DNA of 49,304 bases from JANRIG01 sp033765235 (GTDB lineage Bacteria; Bacteroidota; Bacteroidia; Cytophagales; UBA9547), in the NCBI GenBank assembly GCA_033765235.1, contig JANRIG010000024.1, forward strand, positions 1 to 49,304, read 5' to 3'. The notes under the pieces were generated by a model. That model saw only the letters and a list, made by a program, of their open reading frames with translations, was not told the origin of the DNA and ran no database searches. The translations under genes and the position numbers were made by a program. Shown here in pieces: positions 43,023-49,304 of this stretch (position 1 is the first letter of the stretch; the number at the start of each line of letters is the position of its first letter).

Positions 43023-44051
43023 TCACTTTATATCCAACTGAGAACCTATCTCACATTCAAAATTTTCTATATCTGTAGAGCCGCACACATCAATTATTAA
43101 ACTACCCCCATTTATTATCCTAACATTATTAATATCTGCAATATTTCTTGTATTGAGTGTGAGTGTTGTAGCATTAATATTCTGATTTGTGAGTTCGTGT
43201 ACCAAACTTAAGTCATATCTTGCTGCGCTATTAGCCCAGTTCCATATTGCATTAAGCTGCTGTCCGGAAAATCTATTTCGACATTCTACAGTTGAATAGG
43301 ACATGAAATTTCTAGTATCAGGAGAATATGATTGGTTATTACTGTCCCTAAATGCACCAATATAATTACAAGCAGCATCTACATGATAATTGTCATTTCT
43401 AAACATGTTTGGGTCTGCGGGAGTATCACAATACCTATCTCCTGCTGTGGCACAGTTTGTACCATTTACTAACTCATTGCCTCCATCGTGTGTGTGAACA
43501 ATTCCAAAAAAATGCCCTAGTTCATGCACTACAACAGATTGATTGTGAGAGCATCCAGGGTCTGCATTTATAAAAATAAAATTTGAATTATTCAACCAAG
43601 GATAAAATGCGTAGCCGCAATAACCCTCAGTTAATGGATTGACCAACCCATAGTAAATATTAATAGCATTGTCATCAAGCCTTTGTCGTAATATATTTTC
43701 ATCTCGAGCTCTTTCATAAGTAAATATTTGGTCATTATTAATAAAATCTATATCAGGACAATTATAAAATTCTACATTGGTCTGATTATATGCAGCATTC
43801 ATAAAGTGCAATATTTGAGGGATAAGATTAGGGTCAAACCCACCAGTACCATTGGTTCTTCTAATGATGTGAAAACGTACTGCAAAATATCTTCTATTAT
43901 TTTCAAGCCTCATCACTGTATTACCTGAATTTGTGCTGCTCATCATAATGTCTTGATATGTAGTATTAGTACCACAAATACCCTGTGCTAAGCTAATTTT
44001 GAGCGCAAAAATTAGCAAAATGTTTAGTATTAATATTATCCGGGAAACCAT
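43023..44051 (-). CDS. Secreted M43-family (pappalysin-like) metalloprotease
   Basis: 342 aa with an intact signal peptide (MVSRIILILNILLIFALKIS...AQ). The zinc motif HELGHFFGIVH occupies 176-186 (His176, Glu177, His180, His186), and the Met-turn is NFMSYSTVECRNRFS. Cysteine pairs typical of pappalysin-like enzymes are present (TNCATAGDRYCDTPAD). The N-terminal VRFHIIRRTNGTGGF matches the corresponding segment of the other protease (INIHYILRTNGTGNF), so they are paralogues. The C-terminus ends FECEIGSQLDIK with no T9SS tail, although a tail remnant lies downstream. It overlaps the upstream lipoprotein gene by 16 nt. Confidence 0.9.
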   Translation of the reverse strand: MVSRIILILNILLIFALKISLAQGICGTNTTYQDIMMSSTNSGNTVMRLENNRRYFAVRFHIIRRTNGTGGFDPNLIPQILHFMNAAYNQTNVEFYNCPDIDFINNDQIFTYERARDENILRQRLDDNAINIYYGLVNPLTEGYCGYAFYPWLNNSNFIFINADPGCSHNQSVVVHELGHFFGIVHTHDGGNELVNGTNCATAGDRYCDTPADPNMFRNDNYHVDAACNYIGAFRDSNNQSYSPDTRNFMSYSTVECRNRFSGQQLNAIWNWANSAARYDLSLVHELTNQNINATTLTLNTRNIADINNVRIINGGSLIIDVCGSTDIENFECEIGSQLDIK

Positions 44052-44710
44052 CCTAAAGGTGCGTTTTTTATGATTAATTTATTAATTAATGTATCAAATT
44101 TGTTGTCAGGTGATACTATTCTTATACTATCTATAATTATAGTGACTTTATATATCTTTCTTTTGCTTATATAATGTGCAACAGAGTCTATATTAGAATA
44201 TAATGTAACAGTTCCTGATTGTGCATTATATATTGTAGGCTTAGCTTCATTGGGGTAGCTTACATCGTTACAAAAATTGAAATATATACTATCCATTGAA
44301 TTTTTAGCTTTGAGTAATTTTACTACTAATAACTCTGTTTTGTTGATTTCTAACATTTTACATGTTTTGTTGATTGACAGTTGAGCTACATTGATGCCAA
44401 CCGATAATGCATGTTTTTTTGTTTCGTCTAAGTATGAATAAATTATGCCATTACCACAACTAATAGTCTCAAAACTATTTAATTTAGTACTTACATAGCA
44501 ACTACTATCACGTTTTATACCAATATTGGTGTTTTCAGGAGATTTGACACTATCTTCTACAATAGGCACCTTGTCTGTATTCGACTTATTGCTAATAGTA
44601 TCTACAATATTCTGCTTATTTTGATTTGTAATAAGTATGTCTTTATCATTGTTGCAAGCATATAATAAAGTTAGATGCAACAATAATGTATATATTTGAG
44701 AAGTACGCAT
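44036..44710 (-). CDS. Lipoprotein of unknown function
   Basis: 224 aa. N-terminal lipoprotein signal MRTSQIYTLLLHLTLLYAC (lipobox LYAC, Cys19), followed by an Asn/Asp/Lys/Ser-rich linker of about 50 residues and a beta-rich domain with two cysteines (ETISCGNG, NKTCKML). No family is recognised. Its end overlaps the M43 protease start by 16 nt, so the two are translationally coupled and may act together, for example as surface anchor, partner or immunity protein to the protease (inference). Confidence 0.75.
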   Translation of the reverse strand: MRTSQIYTLLLHLTLLYACNNDKDILITNQNKQNIVDTISNKSNTDKVPIVEDSVKSPENTNIGIKRDSSCYVSTKLNSFETISCGNGIIYSYLDETKKHALSVGINVAQLSINKTCKMLEINKTELLVVKLLKAKNSMDSIYFNFCNDVSYPNEAKPTIYNAQSGTVTLYSNIDSVAHYISKRKIYKVTIIIDSIRIVSPDNKFDTLINKLIIKNAPLGWFPG

Positions 44711-44730
44711 GAGCGATTATTTATAAGTTG

Positions 44731-46134
44731 TTACTCAATTATTACCATCCGTTTGGTGTCTATTATATGGCCATCGGCTACTAAGGTGTAGGCAAATAAA
44801 CCAGCATACAGCTCATTGGCTTTTATGGTTACATAGCTTTCGCCTTTGGTAGTAATGGGCAATGTTTTTATTTGTTTGCCTCCCAGGTCGGTAATGGTAA
44901 TAAAGGCATCCTGCACGCTTTCGGCTATGTAGTATTTTATCTCTGTGGTTTTGTTAAACGGATTGGGTGTGTTTTGGTACAGGTAGGCGCCTGTGGTGCT
45001 GGTAGCTTCTGCCTGCTTGGCACCCTCATCTACCCTAGCACTAGAGGCTTTTTTGCCTTTCAGCTTTAGTATTTCGGCTTGCAGTGTTTCTATCTTGGCG
45101 TTTTGCTCTTTAAAGGCTTCTATCAGTATGGGTATCACGCCTGTGTAGTTTACGGCTTTCATACCTCCGGGTGTGGTAGTTACAAGCTCTGGCACTATTT
45201 TTTCTACTTCTTGGGCTATCAGGCCATACTGGGTGGTGCTGTTCATGGCTTTGCCATAAGGTACTTTCTTTTTTATCTTGTTGTGCGTGGGTTTGGCATA
45301 AGTGTCATCGTTTACATTAACCTGTAACTTTACTGAGGTGTCGGTTACAGCCTGTGTAGGTACACTTATAGGTGTGTAGTCGTCTATTTCCATAGAATCT
45401 ATGGGTGTATAGGTTACGCCATTCATGGCTAATATTTTTTCAGATGCTTTGATACAAGTTTTAATGTTTGATTTTAAACATTTGTCTGAAAATAATTGAT
45501 TACCATAACTAAATACATAAGCATTGAATTGTGCAAATGGCCCGTACAATCTTAAAGTTTCGTAGTTGGCAGTTGAGTTTGGTACTCCTGTGCTGTTATT
45601 AGTGTAAAATTTCAGACTGCCTGTATAACTGCCTTCATCCACACCAGCTATTCTGCCTGCCACTCCTGTGCCAGCATAGGTACTAAACTCTAAATTGGCA
45701 GAGTTGCCAAGTCCTCCATATGTAGACTGAACCCTAACAAGATTATTGCCAGGATAGTATATATGCAATGGAGTTTGAGGGGAAGCTGTACATATGCCTA
45801 CATTGCCATTATTTAATATTGAAAATTTACCTCCTACTAATCCAGGAAAATCCATCTTAAATTCGGCATTGCCACCCATAGAAAAATTTCCATAAGATAA
45901 TCTTAATCCTAATTGTCCAGTTGTACCCCATATTTCTGTTTTTGCTCCTGGGTTAGTAGTTCCCACACCCATATTGCCATTACTAAGTACTCTTATCTGT
46001 GAGTATGTGTGTAGCGAGGTGGTGTACATACATAGTATGATAAATAATTTATTGATAGTGAATAATTTGCCCTTAATTAATATGTAATAGTGTGTGGGTG
46101 GGGGGGTAATTAGTTGATTATGAGATACTTGCAT
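44731..46134 (-). CDS. Secreted fibre-like protein with S74 chaperone domain and T9SS tail
   Basis: 467 aa. After a signal-like stretch (KLFIILCMYTTSLHTYSQ, residues 29-46) come repeats of the N-G-N-[MV]-G-[VI] type (residues 52-57, 109-114) typical of trimeric beta-fibres. The intramolecular chaperone (peptidase S74) domain starts at SDKCLKSNI (catalytic Ser216-Asp217) and includes YGLIAQEVEKIVPELV and a coiled coil (IEAFKEQNAKIETLQAEILKL). Residues 386-467 (YQNTPNPFNKTTEIKYYI ... RMVIIE) form a type A T9SS sorting domain. The first 28 residues, including Thr-Pro-Pro-Pro coded by a C7 run, precede the signal region oddly, so the true start may be downstream or frame-variable. Confidence 0.85.
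   Translation of the reverse strand: MQVSHNQLITPPPTHYYILIKGKLFTINKLFIILCMYTTSLHTYSQIRVLSNGNMGVGTTNPGAKTEIWGTTGQLGLRLSYGNFSMGGNAEFKMDFPGLVGGKFSILNNGNVGICTASPQTPLHIYYPGNNLVRVQSTYGGLGNSANLEFSTYAGTGVAGRIAGVDEGSYTGSLKFYTNNSTGVPNSTANYETLRLYGPFAQFNAYVFSYGNQLFSDKCLKSNIKTCIKASEKILAMNGVTYTPIDSMEIDDYTPISVPTQAVTDTSVKLQVNVNDDTYAKPTHNKIKKKVPYGKAMNSTTQYGLIAQEVEKIVPELVTTTPGGMKAVNYTGVIPILIEAFKEQNAKIETLQAEILKLKGKKASSARVDEGAKQAEATSTTGAYLYQNTPNPFNKTTEIKYYIAESVQDAFITITDLGGKQIKTLPITTKGESYVTIKANELYAGLFAYTLVADGHIIDTKRMVIIE
46100..46106 (-). repeat. G7/C7 homopolymer near the 5' end of the S74 gene
   Basis: Seven consecutive G on the plus strand (C on the coding strand), adjoining another GGG, lie about 30 nt inside the S74 gene in otherwise AT-rich DNA. 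A one-base length change would disconnect the ATG at 46134 from the fibre frame. Confidence 0.6.
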
Positions 46135-46220
46135 GATATTTGTTTTTTAATAATTGTATATTGAATATTAATATTGAAGGTTTATTTATACATAAATATA
46201 ATTTAGAAATATTTATAATG

Positions 46221-46250
46221 CAAACATATATCAAAAAAATTTATGCTCAA
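46221..46250 (-). promoter_or_regulatory. Promoter of the secreted-protein operon
   Basis: On the minus strand TTG (46250-46248), 19 nt, then TATGTTTG followed by CA (46228-46221), a full match to the Bacteroidota consensus. It predicts a leader of about 80 nt before the S74 gene. The remaining 46251-46566 gap shows no gene; it is AT-rich with the purM promoter at its right end. Confidence 0.65.
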
Positions 46251-46566
46251 TATTAATAAATTGTTAACTTACACAAAATCAGATATTTATATGCATATTT
46301 AGTGAAATTTTATGATACTTATCAGTGTCAATATACAATATTTAGCATATAAAAATCAGACAAAAGACGTATTTTTCGGTCAAATTTTGCGCCTAAATGT
46401 GGGGATTTTTGTCCCTTTATAAATAGATGTCAGGTGATTATCAGTGTGTTGTACAAAAAACTTAAAAATATTCAGGTCAAGGTGTAAGGAAATGTATAAG
46501 TTGTATCCATACATGTAATGTATATATAGAAAATAATAGAGTATTAGATTATACATTGATAAATAG

Positions 46567-46574
46567 TATTTTTG
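46567..46574 (+). promoter_or_regulatory. -7 promoter element for purM
   Basis: TATTTTTG, 27 nt before the GTG start of purM, fits TAnnTTTG. No well-spaced -33 TTG. Confidence 0.4.
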
Positions 46575-46601
46575 TAACCTGTAAAATAATCAAATAACCC
46601 A

Positions 46602-47780
46602 GTGGATAACTATACCCGCCGTGGAGTATCGGCCGATAAAGAAGATGTGCACAATGCCATAAAAAACATTGACAAAGGCCTTTATACCAATGCATTTTGC
46701 AAAATAATACCCGACTTGCTCTCTCAAGACCCTGAGTTTGTAAACATCATGCATGCTGATGGGGCAGGTACCAAATCATCATTGGCATATATATATTGGA
46801 AGCACACCGGCGACCTCAGTGTGTGGAAAAACATAGCCCAAGATGCCATAGTGATGAATACTGACGACCTGCTCTGTGTGGGCTGCACAGGACCCATGCT
46901 GCTATCATCTACTATAGGGCGCAACAAAAGGCTCATTCCCGGCGAGGTCATAGCAGCCATCATTCAAGGTACTGAAGAGGTACTGGCACATATGCGCTTA
47001 CATGGGCTCATGATACACAGCACAGGTGGTGAAACTGCCGACATGGGCGACCTGGTGCGCACCATAGTGGTAGACAGCACCGTGACCGCTCGAATGAAAA
47101 AAAATGACGTGATAGCCTGCCATATACAGCCCGGCAATGTGATAGTAGGCTTGGCATCTTATGGCAAAGCTACTTATGAAGCTGCCTACAACAGTGGTAT
47201 GGGCAGCAACGGACTCACATCTGCCCGCCACGATGTATTTGCCAAACAAATAGGTGTCATATACCCCGACAGCTATGACACCTCTATACCCGATGAAGTG
47301 ACCTATATAGGTTCCAAATCTTTGGACGATATGATAGAAATAAATGATAGAGGGCAAATATACAAAATACCTGTGCCACAATTAGTGCTCTCACCCACTC
47401 GCACCTATGCACCACTCATGATACAAGTACTCAGTGAATACCGCAGCAAGATAAATGGTATCATACACTGTAGCGGAGGCGGGCAAACCAAAGTATTGCA
47501 CTTTATTGATAATCTGCATGTCATAAAAAATAATCTTTTTCATACACCTCCATTGTTTCAACTCATACAAAATGAGAGCCATACCTCTTGGCGCGAGATG
47601 TACAAGGTATTCAACATGGGTCACCGTATGGAAATATATACAGACCCTGATACAGCCTCAAACATTATACATTTGGCTCAAAAATTTGATATAGAAGCCC
47701 AAATAATAGGATACGCAGAGGCAAGCCTATCTAAAAAAGTGACTATATCATCACAAAACGGAGTGTTTGAGTATAGCTGA
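46602..47780 (+). CDS. purM: Phosphoribosylformylglycinamidine cyclo-ligase
   Basis: 392 aa. It closes the imidazole ring to aminoimidazole ribotide in purine synthesis. The frame has a GTG start (the only candidate after the in-frame TAA at 46587) and begins DNYTRRGVSADKEDV. HADGAGTKSSLAYIYW, DAIVMNTDDLLCVG (ATP/Mg site), HSTGGETADMGDLVRT and the glycine-rich HCSGGGQTKVLHF are AIR-synthase motifs, and NMGHRMEIY replaces the usual NMGxGM. The length is that of the longer Bacteroidota PurM. Confidence 0.93.
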   Translation: MDNYTRRGVSADKEDVHNAIKNIDKGLYTNAFCKIIPDLLSQDPEFVNIMHADGAGTKSSLAYIYWKHTGDLSVWKNIAQDAIVMNTDDLLCVGCTGPMLLSSTIGRNKRLIPGEVIAAIIQGTEEVLAHMRLHGLMIHSTGGETADMGDLVRTIVVDSTVTARMKKNDVIACHIQPGNVIVGLASYGKATYEAAYNSGMGSNGLTSARHDVFAKQIGVIYPDSYDTSIPDEVTYIGSKSLDDMIEINDRGQIYKIPVPQLVLSPTRTYAPLMIQVLSEYRSKINGIIHCSGGGQTKVLHFIDNLHVIKNNLFHTPPLFQLIQNESHTSWREMYKVFNMGHRMEIYTDPDTASNIIHLAQKFDIEAQIIGYAEASLSKKVTISSQNGVFEYS

Positions 47781-47882
47781 GGTATGTAAAAGGATGTGCT
47801 TCCGGCTACTTTACAATACTTTCTTCCTTTCAATCACTAAAAACATATATCTTGGCTGAATATTCATAGTCAAATGATTAAA

Positions 47883-47924
47883 AAAATGTTTACTTCTCTT
47901 ACATATCTATTAAGTAAACATTTT
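47883..47924. terminator. 13-bp perfect hairpin downstream of purM
   Basis: AAAATGTTTACTT (47883-47895) and AAGTAAACATTTT (47912-47924) are perfect complements with a 16-nt loop, ending in T4 (A-run on the other side). It lies 103 nt after the purM stop and could terminate transcription in either direction. The rest of the 47781-48173 gap has no gene. Confidence 0.5.
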
Positions 47925-47937
47925 AGGTATTAAATCT

Positions 47938-47961
47938 TTAATTTATTAATTTATTAATTTA
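47938..47961. repeat. Three tandem 8-bp units TTAATTTA
   Basis: Three exact copies of TTAATTTA in the gap between purM and the sensor gene. This is a small AT microsatellite of uncertain meaning that could change spacing to a promoter by slippage. Confidence 0.6.
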
Positions 47962-48173
47962 TTATTTTTTAGGCTAGTAAATTGCTGCTATTGATATATT
48001 GCTCATGCCATTTACCCAATATATTATTTTTTTGAGTATCACTTAGCTATATTCCATCTAAAATCTAAAAAAAACATACTTATAAATAGTCAAAAAAATG
48101 ATATATAATATATAGTAGGATAACAAATATATTTTCTTTATAGTTATATAAGTGTCCTTTAAATAAATATAAA

Positions 48174-49304
48174 ATGAGATTAAGTATATACAGATCAAAA
48201 AGATCAGGTGAAGAAATACTTTCTAGCGAAAATCAAAAACTAAAAACTATCTTATCAGAAGCTTCAAATTTTATCAAAGAAATCAAAAATGGTAATTTTA
48301 ATATAGATATTTCTAAAAATTTGTCTGACAATGAGTTGGGTGTAGAGTTGTTGTCTATGAAATTGCATTTTGATAAAGTTTCAACAGATGAGAAAATTAG
48401 AAATTGGTTCAATACAGGTTTGGCTACATTTTCGGATATTCTTAGAAATAAAAGTTCATTAAATCTAAAAGAACTTTCAGATGATATATTATCAAACTTG
48501 GTAAAATATATATCTGCCAACCAAGGTGCAATATTTGTGATTGAAAATGATAATAATGATGCTGAGCATCTAAGAATGATAGCTTGTTATGCATACAACA
48601 GAAAAAAATATTTGGATAAACGTTTTGAACTCGGCGAAGGATTAGCCGGGCAGTGTGTATTAGAAAAAGAACCTATCTACCTCAAAGAAATCCCTGAAGA
48701 CTTTGTGAATATCACATCCGGACTTGGCGAAGCAACACCACGCTCAGTATTCATATGTCCTCTGATAATAAATGAACGTATATTTGGTGTAATTGAATTG
48801 GCATCTTTGACAGAGTTTAAACCTCATCATATTGATTTTATCAATAAATTGTCAGAAAATGTGGCAGCTTGCATCAAAAATGTGAGAGACAGTGAGCAAA
48901 CTAATACTTTACTAAACGAAAGCAGACAGCAAGCCGAAGAATTAAGAGCCCAAGAGGAAGAAATGCGTCAAAATTTAGAAGAGATGCAAGCCACCCAAGA
49001 AGAGATGAAAAGAAAAAGTGAAGAACTAAGAAGCACTTCTGCAGAAATTTTAGGAATTATTAATGGTATCAATGCCACTATGGCCACCATTGAGTTTTCG
49101 CCTGATGGCACTATCATCAAAGCCAATGACAATTTTCTCAAAACCATGAAATATACTATAGATGATATTAAAGGGAAGCACCACAGGATGTTTGCCCCAA
49201 TCGATGTACTTGAATCTGATGAATACAAAACATTTTGGCAAAGGTTAGCTTCAGGAGAGTCTATCACAGGGGTGTTCAAGCGCATTTCGCGCACCGGCGA
49301 TACT
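48174..49304 (+). CDS. Cytosolic GAF-coiled coil-PAS sensor protein (partial, runs off window)
   Basis: 377 codons from the ATG at 48174, open to the right edge. There are no membrane segments. Order: a short HAMP-like helical start (EIKNGNFNIDISKNLSDNELG), a GAF domain (about 85-240: GAIFVIEN, LGEGLAGQCVLEKEPIYLKEI, SVFICPLIINERIFGVIELAS), a Glu/Gln-rich coiled coil (QQAEELRAQEEEMRQNLEEM), then a PAS domain (TIEFSPDGTIIKANDNFL, followed by KGKHHRMF and FKRISRTGD). The missing C-terminus decides whether it is a histidine kinase, cyclase, phosphatase or further PAS repeats. This layout is frequent in gliding Bacteroidota. Confidence 0.88.
   Translation, partial: MRLSIYRSKRSGEEILSSENQKLKTILSEASNFIKEIKNGNFNIDISKNLSDNELGVELLSMKLHFDKVSTDEKIRNWFNTGLATFSDILRNKSSLNLKELSDDILSNLVKYISANQGAIFVIENDNNDAEHLRMIACYAYNRKKYLDKRFELGEGLAGQCVLEKEPIYLKEIPEDFVNITSGLGEATPRSVFICPLIINERIFGVIELASLTEFKPHHIDFINKLSENVAACIKNVRDSEQTNTLLNESRQQAEELRAQEEEMRQNLEEMQATQEEMKRKSEELRSTSAEILGIINGINATMATIEFSPDGTIIKANDNFLKTMKYTIDDIKGKHHRMFAPIDVLESDEYKTFWQRLASGESITGVFKRISRTGDT

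Noticed and set aside
40637..46134. Polymorphic toxin or phage tail module, suggested by the S74 fibre domain
   Set aside because: There are no tail, baseplate, VgrG or Rhs genes, and the S74 protein has a T9SS tail and signal region, so secreted cell-surface fibre is the simpler reading.
48233..48520. 95-aa minus-strand open frame
   Set aside because: Antisense to the N-terminal part of the GAF-PAS sensor, which has continuous domain-like sequence on the plus strand.

Overview
This window comes from an AT-rich member of the Bacteroidota. The evidence is the repeated Bacteroidota promoter signature (TTG or TTTG, about 19-21 nt, then TAnnTTTG) in front of several genes, type IX secretion (T9SS) C-terminal sorting tails, a DUF2911 protein, an S74-chaperone fibre protein, a metal-type KdsA, and near absence of Shine-Dalgarno sites. 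No rRNA, CRISPR array, prophage or complete insertion sequence is visible. One tRNA-Ala(GGC) is present. I cannot place the organism below phylum level from sequence alone.

Layout. 0-5 kb: the edge of a lipoprotein gene, a 1015-residue exported double amidohydrolase, miaA, and a small muconolactone-isomerase-like protein. 5-11.3 kb: the glutamate synthase operon gltB-gltD. 11.5-17.1 kb: surface glycan genes (two convergent GT-C glycosyltransferases of atypical codon use, a Wzx-like flippase, and hisH without hisF). 17.1-22.2 kb: two paralogous single-pass coiled-coil proteins around deoC and aqpZ, then a UPF0104-type membrane protein and an Ldh-family dehydrogenase that share a CATG at their divergent starts. 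22.6-27.6 kb: a compact five-gene minus-strand operon with a class III aminotransferase, a two-subunit transketolase, an SpsF-type cytidylyltransferase and a CDP-glycerol-transferase-like protein. It probably makes and attaches an unusual nucleotide-activated sugar. 27.8-30.7 kb: tRNA-Ala, an Lrp-family regulator abutting it, and a UbiA prenyltransferase-purN-kdsA operon. 30.7-34 kb: a PD-(D/E)XK-like coiled-coil protein, a DODA-type dioxygenase, a small membrane protein, a DUF2911 protein, and two families of structured dispersed repeats. 34-40.3 kb: a PIG-L deacetylase, an aspartate aminotransferase, prmC and an isolated sufB.

40.4-46.2 kb is the most interesting region. A run of minus-strand secreted-protein genes starts from one good promoter (46221-46250): an S74/T9SS fibre protein, a lipoprotein, an M43 metalloprotease, a T9SS-exported protein whose N-terminal domain has the CxC start and cysteine spacing of TIMP/NTR metalloprotease inhibitors, and a second M43 metalloprotease. 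The second protease has lost its signal peptide to a one-base change in an A run. Three copies of a T9SS tail (one intact, two detached remnants) show that gene ends have been reshuffled here. 46.6-49.3 kb: purM and the start of a cytosolic GAF-PAS sensor that runs off the window.

The surface-glycan genes (GT-C enzymes, flippase, hisH, the transketolase/SpsF cluster, kdsA) and the secreted-protein block suggest cell-surface diversification between housekeeping operons. Family calls rest on motifs read by eye. No database search was run.
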